A stretch of 64,000 nucleotides of DNA from Maritalea porphyrae. GTDB lineage: Bacteria > Pseudomonadota > Alphaproteobacteria > Rhizobiales > Devosiaceae. Each line of letters opens with the position of its first letter. Within the stretch, counting starts at the first letter, position 1. The notes under the pieces were generated by a model. It searched no databases. It saw only the letters and a list, made by a program, of their open reading frames with translations, and was not told the origin of the DNA. The DNA is taken from positions 310,001 to 374,000 of the forward strand of contig NZ_JAPWGX010000004.1 of the NCBI RefSeq assembly GCF_027213965.1, read 5' to 3'. Of the stretch, positions 53,645 to 62,417 are shown piece by piece. Position numbers and translations under genes: made by a program.

Positions 53645-54111
53645 GAAAGATTTGCCCAATGGTTGGTTTGACGTAGCGCTTCGCTTAGCACAAGAGAAGC
53701 GGATATGGCGACATTGATAGAGCGCATATCTTGTCGCATGGGGATGCGCAAATTGAGATCAGAGATGTTTGCGACCTCGTCAGGCACCCCCGCGCTTTCA
53801 CGCCCCACCATCAAAACGTCATTAGCATCAAAAGTGGCTTGGGTGTGTGGAATTGAAGATTTTGTGGTCAAGAGGACCAAGCGTTTGGTCTCACCCGTGC
53901 GCCAGTCGTTAAAGGCGTCAAAGCTTTTGTGCTCCACCAGATCTACTTGATCTAAATAATCCATTCCGGCGCGGCGAAAGGATTTCTGTGTAAATAGAAA
54001 GCCAGTGGGGTGAATAAGATGCACACGCAAATCAAGACACGCCCCAAGCCGCATCAGCGTGCCAGCATTTTGTGGAATATCGGGCTGATAGAGGGCGAGG
54101 GATATTGTCAC
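53641..54111 (-). CDS. trmL: tRNA (cytidine/uridine-34-2'-O)-methyltransferase
   Basis: SPOUT-fold RNA methyltransferase of 156 residues. The N-terminal [21 protein letters not shown] and the knot motifs [12 protein letters not shown] and [19 protein letters not shown] are those of TrmL, which methylates the wobble ribose of tRNA-Leu. Length is standard for TrmL. The stop overlaps the hemF start. Confidence 0.9.
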   Translation of the reverse strand: MTISLALYQPDIPQNAGTLMRLGACLDLRVHLIHPTGFLFTQKSFRRAGMDYLDQVDLVEHKSFDAFNDWRTGETKRLVLLTTKSSIPHTQATFDANDVLMVGRESAGVPDEVANISDLNLRIPMRQDMRSINVAISASLVLSEALRQTNHWANLS

Positions 54112-54419
54112 GGTAAAAACTCATTCTTTTGCTTAAGGCGAATAGTCCACAAAGCGGTTTTGCGCGCACTTGTCGAGTGGTTTTGGCCGCTTTGGCAAAG
54201 CGATTGGGAAATTTTGGCTCTATATAGGGCAGAAAGGGCAAATTTCTAGGGTATTGTGTCGCAGTTTTTACCAGTTCGCGCCGCAAAGGCTGGACAAGCG
54301 CTTTATAGAGTGCAAAAAAGGCCCCGATTTCCGCTTCATCTGTTTCAGATGGGGGTGATTCTGCTATCTAGGATATGGATAGTTGAGCGGGAGCGGATGA
54401 ACGATCTTAGGTAGGGATC
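54112..54419. other. Promoter interval of trmL and petABC
   Basis: Divergent interval of 308 bases. It must hold the pet operon promoter. I see an AT-rich CTCTATATAG near 54219-54228 and a TTGTGTCGCA word near 54256, but no definite -35/-10 pair. No gene is supported here. Confidence 0.45.
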
Positions 54420-54950
54420 TTGACCTTGGCTACACAAAGCAATTCAGAACCGAACAGAAGAGATTTTCTCTATTTCGCAACGGGCGCTGTTGGCGCGGTA
54501 GGTGCCGCAGCCGTGGCATGGCCGCTTGTTGACCAAATGAACCCGGACGCCTCAACTTTGGCGTTGGCTTCTATCGAATTAGATATTTCTTCAATTGAAG
54601 TTGGGCAATCCGTCACTGTGAAGTGGCGCGGAAAGCCTGTTTTTGTCCGTCGTCGGACACAAAGCGAAATTGAAGAGGCGAAAGCAGTGCCGCTGTCAGA
54701 TCTTAAAGATCCAGCGTCAGATGCTGAACGCGTCAAAGAAGGTCACGAAGAGTGGCTTGTTATGATTGGTGTGTGCACGCACTTGGGTTGTATCCCAGTG
54801 GGTGAAGCGGGCGATTACAATGGCTGGTTCTGCCCATGCCATGGTTCGCACTATGACACTGCTGGCCGTATCCGTAAGGGGCCTGCACCTGAAAACCTTA
54901 TTGTTCCGGACTATGAGTTTACGTCCGATACAGTGATTAAGATTGGTTAG
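54420..54950 (+). CDS. petA: Ubiquinol-cytochrome c reductase iron-sulfur subunit (Rieske)
   Basis: Rieske protein of 176 residues in the bc1 complex. A Tat signal/anchor ([23 protein letters not shown]) is near the N terminus. The 2Fe-2S ligands are in [10 protein letters not shown] and [11 protein letters not shown], near residues 115-145. It transfers electrons from ubiquinol to cytochrome c1. The start appears to be TTG 54420, with AGGTAGGGA upstream. First gene of petABC. Confidence 0.94.
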   Translation: MTLATQSNSEPNRRDFLYFATGAVGAVGAAAVAWPLVDQMNPDASTLALASIELDISSIEVGQSVTVKWRGKPVFVRRRTQSEIEEAKAVPLSDLKDPASDAERVKEGHEEWLVMIGVCTHLGCIPVGEAGDYNGWFCPCHGSHYDTAGRIRKGPAPENLIVPDYEFTSDTVIKIG

Positions 54951-54961
54951 GGGGCAGTCTG

Positions 54962-56224
54962 ATGGCACATCAAAGTAACTACAAACCAAATTCTGGTTTT
55001 GAAAAATGGATGGATGAGCGCTTGCCGATCATCCGTCTTGGCTATGACTCATTTGTTGACTTTCCGTCACCAAAAAACCTGAACTACTGGTGGACGTTTG
55101 GCGCGATTTTGGCGATCTTCTTGGTCCTGCAAATCGTTACCGGCGTTGTGCTTGCGATGCACTACACACCGCATGTGGATCTAGCGTTCAACTCTGTTGA
55201 GCATATCCGTCGCGATGTGAACTGGGGCCGCTACATTCAGTCAGCCCACGCAAACGGCGCATCATTCTTCTTCTTTGCGGTTTATGTCCATATTTTCCGT
55301 GGTCTTTATTACGGCTCATACAAAGCGCCACGTGAAGTGCTTTGGATTTTGGGCTGTACCATCTTCTTGTTGATGATGGCGACTGCATTCATGGGCTATG
55401 TGCTTCCATGGGGCCAAATGAGCTTCTGGGCCGCAACCGTGATCACAAACTTCTTCTCAGCGATCCCAGTTGTCGGTGACAGCATCAAAACCCTTCTTGT
55501 GGGCGGTTTTGCGGTGGATAACCCAACATTGAACCGCTTCTTCTCGTTGCACTATTTGTTGCCATTTATGTTGGTTGGCATTGTTGCCTTGCATATTTGG
55601 GCATTGCACGTACCAGGCAACGGCAACCCAACTGGCGTTGAAGTGAAGAGCAAGGCGGACACTGTTCCTTTCCACCCATATCTCACCATGAAAGACCTGT
55701 TTGCGGTCTTGGTTATTATGATCCCATTTGCTTGGTTCGTGTTCTTCGCGCCAGACATTTTGGGTCACCCAGATAACTATATTCCTGCCAACCCATTGGT
55801 AACGCCTCCGCACATTGTGCCTGAGTGGTATTTCTTGCCATTCTACGCCATCTTGCGTGCGATCGACTTCAACGTAGGTCCGATCGACAGTAAACTTGGC
55901 GGCGTGATCATGATGTTTGGTTCGATCGTTGTGTGGTTCTTTGTGCCATGGCTTGATCGTTCGAAAGTACGCTCCGGCGCTTTCCGTCCAATGTTCCGTT
56001 GGTTCTATTGGGTTTGGGTCATCAGCTTCATCGGTTTGACATATCTTGGCGCACAGCCAGCTGAAGGCGTTTATTTGTTCTTCGCAAAATTGTGCACGGC
56101 TTATTATTTCCTCTACTTCTTGGTGATCTTGCCGTTCTTGCCAAATATTGAAACAACCAAACCGCTACCAGCTAGCATTTCGGAAAGTGTTCTTGCTAAG
56201 AGCGCCCCGAAAGCGGCTGAATAG
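54962..56224 (+). CDS. petB: Cytochrome b of the bc1 complex
   Basis: Membrane subunit of 420 residues with eight or nine helices. Paired heme-ligating His residues are seen in the second and fourth helices ([19 protein letters not shown] and [18 protein letters not shown]). The quinol site PEWY is in [14 protein letters not shown]. The single full-length cytochrome b and separate c1 fit Hyphomicrobiales rather than the fused form of some relatives. It is eleven bases after petA. Confidence 0.95.
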   Translation: MAHQSNYKPNSGFEKWMDERLPIIRLGYDSFVDFPSPKNLNYWWTFGAILAIFLVLQIVTGVVLAMHYTPHVDLAFNSVEHIRRDVNWGRYIQSAHANGASFFFFAVYVHIFRGLYYGSYKAPREVLWILGCTIFLLMMATAFMGYVLPWGQMSFWAATVITNFFSAIPVVGDSIKTLLVGGFAVDNPTLNRFFSLHYLLPFMLVGIVALHIWALHVPGNGNPTGVEVKSKADTVPFHPYLTMKDLFAVLVIMIPFAWFVFFAPDILGHPDNYIPANPLVTPPHIVPEWYFLPFYAILRAIDFNVGPIDSKLGGVIMMFGSIVVWFFVPWLDRSKVRSGAFRPMFRWFYWVWVISFIGLTYLGAQPAEGVYLFFAKLCTAYYFLYFLVILPFLPNIETTKPLPASISESVLAKSAPKAAE

Positions 56225-56231
56225 GAGAGAG

Positions 56232-57071
56232 ATGATGAAAAAATTCACAAAAATCATCAGCGCTGTCCTAATTGCAGCGAGCACATTGTCAGCTGGTACT
56301 GCATTTGCTGCAGGTGGTGGCGATGGTCCGGATCCTGTGTTGCAGGATTGGTCTTTTGCCGGCGTGTTCGGCAAATATGACCCAGCGCAATTGCAGCGTG
56401 GTTTCCAAGTGTTCCAAGAAGTTTGTTCTTCTTGCCACTCTGCCGATTTGTTCAGCTTCCGTATGTTGAGCAAAAAAGGGGGCACTGAGTATTCAGAAGC
56501 TCAGGTGAAAGCACTTGCCGCTGAGTACACTGTGATTGACTTGGAAGTTGAAGATGGCGAGCGTCCTGCTATTGCTGCAGATACGTGGCCAAATCCGTTT
56601 TCAACGCCGCTTGAGGCCGCTGGCTCGAACAATGGTGTTGTTCCTCCGGATTTTTCAGTTTTGGCAAAAGCACGTAACGTGCCGCAAAAATTCCCGAACT
56701 GGATTGGCAACTACTTCACAGCTTACCAAGAGGGCGGTGCAGACTATATCTACAACCTGCTCGTTGGTTATCATGAAGAAGCACCGCACGGCGTAGAGCT
56801 TGGCGATGGTCAATATTACAACGATCACTTCCCAGGTCACAAAATCTCAATGGCACCACCATTGTCAGCTGAGATTGTGGACTATGAAGGCAATGCACCT
56901 GAAACTGTTGAGCAATATGCAAAAGACGTTTCTGCCTTCATGATGTGGCTTGCAGAACCAGACATGACTGCACGTAAGGAACTTGGCTTCCGCGTGATCA
57001 TGTTCCTCATCTTGCTAACAGGCATGATGTATCTGGTTAAGCGTCGCTTGTGGAGCAACGTTGATCACTAG
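56232..57071 (+). CDS. petC: Cytochrome c1 of the bc1 complex
   Basis: Membrane-anchored c-type cytochrome of about 279 residues. The signal peptide ends near SAGTAFA, and the heme-binding motif is CSSCHS around residue 62. The C-terminal helix FRVIMFLILLTGMMYLV anchors it. The axial Met is probably in HKISMAPPL. AGGAGA precedes two consecutive ATGs (56232 and 56235), either being possible. The operon ends here at a strong terminator. Confidence 0.94.
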   Translation: MMKKFTKIISAVLIAASTLSAGTAFAAGGGDGPDPVLQDWSFAGVFGKYDPAQLQRGFQVFQEVCSSCHSADLFSFRMLSKKGGTEYSEAQVKALAAEYTVIDLEVEDGERPAIAADTWPNPFSTPLEAAGSNNGVVPPDFSVLAKARNVPQKFPNWIGNYFTAYQEGGADYIYNLLVGYHEEAPHGVELGDGQYYNDHFPGHKISMAPPLSAEIVDYEGNAPETVEQYAKDVSAFMMWLAEPDMTARKELGFRVIMFLILLTGMMYLVKRRLWSNVDH

Positions 57072-57100
57072 GCCTTTGGGTTGAAATGAAATAAATTATA

Positions 57101-57129
57101 AGGGTCAGCCTTCGGGCTGGCCCTTTTTT
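57101..57129 (+). terminator. Rho-independent terminator of petABC
   Basis: GGGTCAGCC pairs with GGCTGGCCC (nine positions, with one G-T) around a TTCG tetraloop, followed by six Ts. This is a textbook terminator and the clearest in the window. Confidence 0.92.
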
Positions 57130-57381
57130 GTGCCGCTGTTGATTGCAAATGACTGCCTTGAGCCCTTTTTACCGAAACTCTGAAATGGCGCGAAAGACAG
57201 CTATGACAGCTGAAGTGAAACTTGTGGCTGTTGTTTGGATTTGGAACTGTTTTTTTGAAGGGGAGGAACGAGGTAGTTTACAAGTCCCACAAAAACGATC
57301 ATTTGTGCGCGATCTAAATGACTGCTGAAAGTGTAAAATGCTAAACGTCACTACGGCAAGACGAGTTCAAGAGGCACTCCC
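57130..57381. other. Interval between petC terminator and DUF1275 gene
   Basis: Interval of about 250 bases. A 61-codon frame at 57143-57328 is not supported (no homology or ribosome-binding site). The word AAATGACTGC occurs at 57147 and 57316, probably by chance. Confidence 0.4.
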
Positions 57382-58077
57382 GTGTTAATCAAAGTTGGCG
57401 ATAACCGCACATCAAACATTGATTTGGTGCTGGCAGGACTGCTTTCTTCTGTTGCAGGGGCGTTGAACGCTGTTGGGTTCCTAATTGCGGGATCCTTTAC
57501 AGCGAATATGACAGGCAACATTTCTGCCGCAGCAGATCAGCTCGCAAACGGTGGAAATCTAATCTCACTTTCTTTTTTGGGACTAGTGGTTGCCTTTGTC
57601 TTTGGGGCGAGCATGGCAGCACTTGCTATTCAGGTCGGTGAAAGTCGACAAATACGTTCCGTTTACGCTTTAGCGATTACCGCGCAGGCCGTTATACTTT
57701 TTGTATTGGGCATTGCTCTTGGCCTGTCATCGACCAATACAAATGAAACGTTTCTGGTTATCGTCCTAAGTTTCGTAATGGGGCTTCAAAACGCAGTCAC
57801 GACAATGATTTCACGGGCGCGGGTGCGTACAACTCATGTTTCTGGAATGGCAACCGATATCGGCATCGAATTGGCGGCATTGTTGGGTGATAATAAGTCG
57901 CGTCACGATGCGATGCCAAAGCTTTGGCTTCACAGTCTGACCCTTGTTTGCTTTTTCATGGGCGGGGGCTGCGGTGCACTTTTGTATCAATTTATCGGAA
58001 GTTGGCTATTTGTGATCGCCGCAGTGGTATTGATGCTCATAGCAGTGCCAGAAGTTCTTCGGGCACACCGTTTTTAA
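57382..58077 (+). CDS. DUF1275 (YoaK-family) membrane protein
   Basis: Integral membrane protein of 231 residues with about six helices. Family motifs are [20 protein letters not shown] followed by NMTGN near residue 45, and [13 protein letters not shown] leading to [13 protein letters not shown] near 150. The function of DUF1275 proteins is not established. The start is GTG 57382, with GAGG nine bases upstream. Confidence 0.85.
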   Translation: MLIKVGDNRTSNIDLVLAGLLSSVAGALNAVGFLIAGSFTANMTGNISAAADQLANGGNLISLSFLGLVVAFVFGASMAALAIQVGESRQIRSVYALAITAQAVILFVLGIALGLSSTNTNETFLVIVLSFVMGLQNAVTTMISRARVRTTHVSGMATDIGIELAALLGDNKSRHDAMPKLWLHSLTLVCFFMGGGCGALLYQFIGSWLFVIAAVVLMLIAVPEVLRAHRF

Positions 58078-58464
58078 GCGAAAAAACTACTGTATCTTAC
58101 TGAACTTTTCGCCATACCGGACATTGTCGCACGAGCAACGTATGGTCACTTTGTCCGCATTGCTAACCTTCATCTTAGTAACGCAATGAGTGCTTCCATT
58201 CCAAACGTGCAAGTTGGGTCAGTTTCGTGTGACGTTTTGAGGGTGCCCGTATCATTATGTGTTTTGGCGTATCCTTCCGTCTCCCTCCCCCTGGTGGGGA
58301 GGGATTAAGGGTGGGGGGCAAACATGCCGATTGTGAATGAAGCTGGGGTAAAATAGTAATCAGCACTGGCCAAGCCATTATCAAGCTTGATAGGTATGGG
58401 GGTGGCGGGCGCGACCGGGGTGGTTTTAGACGTCCGAGCAGCCAAACCAAAAAAGGCGCGAACC
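58078..58464. other. Interval upstream of apt with a solo repeat
   Basis: Interval of 387 bases with no convincing gene. It contains repeat copy C at 58281-58319. A GCGAAAA...TTTTCGC inverted repeat just after the DUF1275 stop (about 58078-58114) may serve as its terminator. Confidence 0.5.
58281..58319 (+). repeat. GC-rich palindromic repeat, copy C (solo)
   Basis: The stem CCCTCCCC/GGGGAGGG with loop CTGGT is followed by ATTAAGGGTGGGGGG. It differs from copy A by one base in the comparable part (GATTAAG against GACTAAG) and has the same orientation. No DUF559 gene is next to it. Confidence 0.85.
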
Positions 58465-58992
58465 ATGGATTTAAAATCTCTCATCCGCACCATTCCTGAT
58501 TACCCAAAAGCTGGGGTCATGTTTCGCGATATCACGTCGCTAATTGAGCATCCGCAAGGCTTTAAAGAAAGCATTCAAAAACTTGCAGACCCTTTCCGGG
58601 ATATGGGCATTACCCATGTGGCAGGCATTGAAGCGCGTGGCTTCATTTTTGGTGCTGGACTAGCGATTGAATTGGGTGTTGGTTTTATCCCGATTCGCAA
58701 AGCCGGAAAACTGCCAGGCGAAACCATTGGGCAAAATTACGCGCTTGAATATGGTGTTGATACCATTGAAATGCATGCAGGTGCTGTTAAAGCTGGCGAC
58801 AATGTGTTGCTGGTTGATGATTTGGTTGCGACAGGTGGCACAGCGATTGCCGCGATCACTCTGATCCGCCGTACCGGGGCGACGCTCAATCATTCCGCGT
58901 TCGTGATCGATTTGCCCGATTTGGGTGGTGCTGACAAAATTCGTGCGCAAAATGTTGATACGCACTTTTTGCTCGAGTTTGATGGCGATTAA
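58465..58992 (+). CDS. apt: Adenine phosphoribosyltransferase
   Basis: Purine-salvage enzyme of 175 residues that makes AMP from adenine and PRPP. The PRPP-binding loop is VLLVDDLVATGGTAIAAI near residue 115; the N terminus DLKSLIRTIPDYPKAGVMFRDI and GIEARGFIFG are diagnostic. ATG 58465 has AAGGCG upstream; an in-frame extension to 58387 is not expected. Confidence 0.94.
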   Translation: MDLKSLIRTIPDYPKAGVMFRDITSLIEHPQGFKESIQKLADPFRDMGITHVAGIEARGFIFGAGLAIELGVGFIPIRKAGKLPGETIGQNYALEYGVDTIEMHAGAVKAGDNVLLVDDLVATGGTAIAAITLIRRTGATLNHSAFVIDLPDLGGADKIRAQNVDTHFLLEFDGD

Positions 58993-59210
58993 GGGCCACT
59001 GAGCGGTCAGCTTGCTGCGCCATTGCCAATCTTGGAATCTGCGAAGATGGCTAGCTTCAAACGAAGCTGTACGTTCCCATGTGCGCAAAGTCAGTTTTCA
59101 CGGTCTCCAATTTGCTTAAAACTGTTTGGTGTTGATTGCAAAGTTGAGGCGTTGCATTTTTTAGCGTTTCACGCGTTTGATCGGGTTCTTTTTCACTACA
59201 TCGCCATGCA

Positions 59211-59249
59211 AATCGTCATTTAATTTGACATATGAATTAAATGACGATT
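59211..59249. promoter_or_regulatory. Perfect 15-base inverted repeat upstream of PPOX gene
   Basis: AATCGTCATTTAATT and its exact complement flank a nine-base centre, TGACATATG. A TTGACA at 59225-59230 overlaps the centre, with a weak -10 like TTAGAC 17 bases later. It lies 66 bases before the PPOX gene start and looks like a repressor operator on the promoter. Confidence 0.6.
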
Positions 59250-59315
59250 AGACTGATCGACCGATTGGGCTCTTGCTTGATTGGCCTGCTTCTTAATGTG
59301 TCCGAAGGAATGATC

Positions 59316-59963
59316 ATGGGTGTTGAAAGACCGTTCTCGAACTATGCCATTGTTGACGAAGCCGCATTGCGCGACCTATTTCCGCCTACTCACGAGCTTG
59401 CCGTTCAAAAGGTGCAATGTACTTTGGACGAACATTCACGAATGTTCATTTCGCGATCGCCCTTGATTTTTTTGGGCACACAGGACGATGATGGAAAGGC
59501 GGATGTTAGTCCACGTGGCGATCCGGTTGGTTTTGTTCAAGTGCTGGATGAGCAGACTCTGGTGATACCAGACCGACCCGGAAATAATAGACTTGATAGT
59601 TTGTCAAATATAATTGCAAATCCCAGTGTTGGCGTTCTCTTTGTCGTTCCCGGATTTGATGATACTTTGCGTGTCAGCGGGCAGGCCCATCTAACAAATG
59701 ATCCTGAACTGATGACTAGTATGAGCTTCAATGGACGAGAACCCCGCATCGCTATTATCGTCAAAATCGATAGTGTGTTTATTCATTGCGCAAAGGCATT
59801 TCGACGCTCGAAAGCTTGGCATGTTGACCAATTGCAAGATCGCAAAGAGATGCCTTCGCTGATGAAAATCATTCTCGATCAAACCGGCGCACCTGTTAAT
59901 GCAGGAGCACAACAAGAGTTGGATGACAACCTTGAGGAAGAGTATCGGCGGTCCATGTATTAG
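59316..59963 (+). CDS. Pyridoxamine 5'-phosphate oxidase-like FMN protein
   Basis: Flavin-binding split-barrel protein of about 215 residues, MSMEG_1061-like. The segments RSPLIFLGTQDDDGKADVSPRGDPVGFV and LVIPDRPGNNRLDSLSNIIANPSVGVLF are typical of this group. It probably reduces or oxidises a small substrate with FMN. GAAGGA six bases before ATG 59316 supports this start over ATG 59310. Palindromic operator upstream suggests a regulated gene. Confidence 0.84.
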   Translation: MGVERPFSNYAIVDEAALRDLFPPTHELAVQKVQCTLDEHSRMFISRSPLIFLGTQDDDGKADVSPRGDPVGFVQVLDEQTLVIPDRPGNNRLDSLSNIIANPSVGVLFVVPGFDDTLRVSGQAHLTNDPELMTSMSFNGREPRIAIIVKIDSVFIHCAKAFRRSKAWHVDQLQDRKEMPSLMKIILDQTGAPVNAGAQQELDDNLEEEYRRSMY

Positions 59964-60040
59964 ACTTTAATGTTGTTATTGTGTTGCCGACAAAGAACCG
60001 CCTACAATCCGATGAAATAATAGAACAGGGCATCGACTTC

Positions 60041-60673
60041 ATGGACATCATCATCGCGCATTTGCCAAATTTGGCGCTGGCCTATTTTGTTTTCTTTTTG
60101 GCTGTGGCCAGCCCCGGGCCAGCCACTTTGGCCATCGCTGGTGCTTCTATGTCTTTGGGGCGTCCACAGGGCATTGCAAAGGCTGCTGGCATTGTTTCAG
60201 GTTCATTCTTGTGGGGCATGTTCGCGGTGTTTGGCATGGTGGCGTTTATATCCTCATTCGCTGGGGTGCTGTTTTGGCTAAAGATTGCCGGGGGCGTCTA
60301 CCTTTTGTGGATGGCCTATAAGGCGGCTAAAAACGCTGCCTCGACAAAGGACCCGCAGCAAGGGGATGTTGGTGGGCGTTCCTTATGGAAACAATATTGG
60401 GGTGGTTTTGTGCTGCACACCACCAACCCCAAGGCTTTGTTTGCTTGGGCGGCCGTGATCACCCTTGGTTTGCAACCTAATGCGCCATGGTGGATGAGTT
60501 TTGTCGTGTTTGCGGGCGCTTATTGTGTGTCGCTCTTTATCAACTTTTCATATGCTTTGTTCTTTTCCACTGACCGGATGATTAAAGGCTATTTCAAGGT
60601 GCGCCGTTGGGTGCAGGGCATCTTTGGCGTGGTCTTTGCAGCAGCTGGGTTGAAACTGATCATTCAGGGGTAG
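60041..60673 (+). CDS. LysE/RhtB-family amino acid exporter
   Basis: Inner-membrane exporter of about 210 residues with six helices. The N-terminal ALAYFVFFLAVASPGPATLA motif with the conserved SPGP is characteristic. Further family features are GVYLLWMAYKA and NPKALFAWAAVI. Substrates of this family are amino acids or homoserine lactone. ATG 60041 begins just before the first helix; the 20-codon extension upstream is not expected. Confidence 0.9.
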   Translation: MDIIIAHLPNLALAYFVFFLAVASPGPATLAIAGASMSLGRPQGIAKAAGIVSGSFLWGMFAVFGMVAFISSFAGVLFWLKIAGGVYLLWMAYKAAKNAASTKDPQQGDVGGRSLWKQYWGGFVLHTTNPKALFAWAAVITLGLQPNAPWWMSFVVFAGAYCVSLFINFSYALFFSTDRMIKGYFKVRRWVQGIFGVVFAAAGLKLIIQG

Positions 60674-60696
60674 GGCCCGGCATTTGCCGAGCCCTA
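60671..60696. terminator. Hairpin between LysE gene and convergent small gene
   Basis: TAGGGC...GCCCTA with an inner GGCA/TGCC stem, starting at the LysE stop codon. TCGTTTTA follows. It may terminate both convergent genes. Confidence 0.65.
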
Positions 60697-60702
60697 GTCG
60701 TT

Positions 60703-60867
60703 TTATCTCTTCTTCAAGAAGTCGGCCAAACTCGATTGAGTTGGCGGCTGTGCTTTGAGTTTTTTCGGCAATTTGCCTTCAAAGCGTGAACTATTGCCTT
60801 TGCCAAGTTTTGGCGTCTTAATGCCTTTGTTGGCCTTTGGATTTACGTGTGTGAATGAGGCTTTCAT
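60703..60867 (-). CDS. Small basic protein (54 residues)
   Basis: Frame encoding a Lys-rich, Gly/Pro-containing protein (PKANKGIKTPKLGKGNSSRF and a C-terminal SLADFLKKR). No family is recognised; no membrane helix. AAGGA precedes the ATG by eight bases. It may bind nucleic acid, given its charge, but this is speculation. Another frame of 45 codons overlaps its 5' end. Confidence 0.5.
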   Translation of the reverse strand: MKASFTHVNPKANKGIKTPKLGKGNSSRFEGKLPKKLKAQPPTQSSLADFLKKR

Positions 60868-61223
60868 TTAAAATTCCTTCCATCAGGTGGCGCGCTCCTT
60901 GTCGTGCGCCAATATTAAAAATTGTAGGTTTGATGGGTGTTGGAACTTGATCCATGATGCTCTCCATTAGGATTGCGCGCGCCAAAATGGGCGCGAAAAA
61001 AATGTTAGAAGGATTGAAAATATAAGACGCGTGGGGACGAGACCCGTCCTTATGAACGCTATTGAATTATCGTGCCCAAATGCTCGCTAAAACACGTCTG
61101 TGTTTTGTCGCAGAACAAATATCGCGTCGATTAATTCTTAGCTGTCCATTTTATGCGTCACCTCGTTGTTTGAACGGGGTAAGGGTCGCGCAATTGGCGC
61201 GACCTGTCAATGTGGTGGACGTG
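60868..61223. other. Interval with hairpins, no firm gene
   Basis: Interval of 356 bases between the 54-residue gene and the MaoC gene. It includes inverted repeats at about 60976-60994 (GCGCGCC AAAAT GGGCGCG), 61034-61049 (GGGACGA...CCCGTCC) and 61184-61204. A 45-codon frame (60963-60826, minus) with GGAGAG upstream overlaps the 54-residue gene in another frame and is doubtful. Confidence 0.45.
61184..61204 (-). terminator. Hairpin downstream of MaoC genes
   Basis: GGTCGCGC pairs with GCGCGACC (eight pairs) around AATTG, 20 bases after the MaoC stop codon. No strong T-run follows on the minus strand. Confidence 0.5.
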
Positions 61224-61775
61224 TTACTTGCGCAACAGTTTCCTGAAAACAGGCATTGCCGCCATGGCGAGCATCACCCGCTCTTTGAGTTTTGGCTTAT
61301 AGTCGCGCAGCTTTGAGAAACTGGCGATTTCGGAGCGATACACCAGCTCATCTTGCTGGTTGTAGGCGGTAATAATGCTGGTCAGCAGGCCCCAGCCGGG
61401 GAGTGAGTTGGACTTGCGTTTGTTTTTGACGGTCAAGTCAAACCTGATGGTATCACCTGGCCGCACGGGAGCCTTGAACTCCATTTTGTTGACGCCAGGA
61501 GACGGGCCAGAAACGCCGGGTTCTTCGCCATTTGCGCGCTGCATGTCGTCGTGGGCATACATGAAATCAACCATGACTTTATGGCCGATTGAAACCGTGT
61601 GCCAACCAGATGCGATCAGACCGCCAAAGTGGCTGTGTCTTGCTGCTTCTGGGTCTATGTGGAAATATTGTGGATCATACAGTTTGGCGAAATGGATGAT
61701 TTCTTCTTGGGTGAAGGTATATTCACCTAAGGGCCACACCGTTTCTGTGTCGATGTCTTCAAACCAAAGGGTCAT
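61224..61775 (-). CDS. MaoC-family dehydratase
   Basis: Hot-dog-fold protein of 183 residues. The hydratase pattern is visible in LYDPQYFHIDPEAARHSHFGGLIASGWHT near residues 32-60, with the catalytic Asp and His. It likely hydrates an enoyl-CoA. A C-terminal tail of about 30 residues is basic. The start overlaps the stop of the MaoC gene upstream, so the pair may form a heterodimer. Confidence 0.86.
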   Translation of the reverse strand: MTLWFEDIDTETVWPLGEYTFTQEEIIHFAKLYDPQYFHIDPEAARHSHFGGLIASGWHTVSIGHKVMVDFMYAHDDMQRANGEEPGVSGPSPGVNKMEFKAPVRPGDTIRFDLTVKNKRKSNSLPGWGLLTSIITAYNQQDELVYRSEIASFSKLRDYKPKLKERVMLAMAAMPVFRKLLRK

Positions 61776-62266
61776 GCTGCGTCCTCTTCAATCGGGGCAG
61801 ATGGGTCGCGCACTTCAACGATGTTCGTGAGGCTAAGGGTCATCACTTGTTGGTTTTTTTGGTTACGCATATCAAAGTCCAGCACAACAATGCCCATATG
61901 AGGTTGTGAATGTGAACGGCGCAATGATGCGATGGTTACGGTGCCGGTGAGGGTATCGTTTTTCATCAGCGGACGTTTCCACTTGAGGTTGTCGAACCCC
62001 AATCCACCCATGCCGGCAACTTTGCTCAAAAACTCATTCACCAGCATGCGTAGGCTAAAGCCAGCGGTTTGCCAGCCGCTAGAGGCGAGGCCGCCCAGTA
62101 GCGACTTTTTGGCCACGTCTTCGTCCAAGTGAAACGGCAGGGGATCAAACTGTTTGGCGAATGAGATGATGTCATCTTTGGAAAGCTTTCGCTCACCCAA
62201 TTGAATCACTTCGCCGACTTTCAGGTCTTCAAAGTGACGCCTGTCTTTGGTGATCGGATTGCTCAT
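61772..62266 (-). CDS. MaoC-family dehydratase
   Basis: Hot-dog-fold protein of 164 residues. The catalytic region reads FDPLPFHLDEDVAKKSLLGGLASSGWQT near residues 40-66, then GFDNLKWKRPLMKNDTLTGTV. It is the paralogue of the adjacent gene and overlaps it by four bases. The substrate is unknown; enoyl-CoA or a dicarboxylic intermediate are possible. Confidence 0.86.
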   Translation of the reverse strand: MSNPITKDRRHFEDLKVGEVIQLGERKLSKDDIISFAKQFDPLPFHLDEDVAKKSLLGGLASSGWQTAGFSLRMLVNEFLSKVAGMGGLGFDNLKWKRPLMKNDTLTGTVTIASLRRSHSQPHMGIVVLDFDMRNQKNQQVMTLSLTNIVEVRDPSAPIEEDAA

Positions 62267-62358
62267 TGATGTTGCCTCGCAAGGACTGTGCTTTAATTTC
62301 CGTTATCGTACATATATTGACGCATACGGCAACTGTAAAATGAAACGGTTTGATTCTC

Positions 62359-62392
62359 AAAAAAAATGCCCCACCAACTTAATGGCAGGGCA
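62359..62392 (-). terminator. Rho-independent terminator of ychF
   Basis: On the minus strand TGCCCTGCCA pairs with TGGTGGGGCA (ten positions, two of them G-T) around a TTAAGT loop, followed by eight Ts. It lies 26 bases after the ychF stop. Confidence 0.88.
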
Positions 62393-62417
62393 ATTATGAT
62401 TAAACTGCTGGTTCAGT

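Noticed and set aside
54032-54286. 84-codon minus-strand frame near trmL
   Set aside because: It overlaps the trmL coding sequence in another frame and reads as low-quality sequence.
57143-57328. 61-codon plus-strand frame and AAATGACTGC repeats after petC
   Set aside because: No ribosome-binding site or homology; the ten-base repeat pair has no other mobile-element features.
58175-58450. 91-codon minus-strand frame across repeat C
   Set aside because: Its Pro/Gly-rich part is simply the translated repeat, and the start lies antisense to the apt leader.
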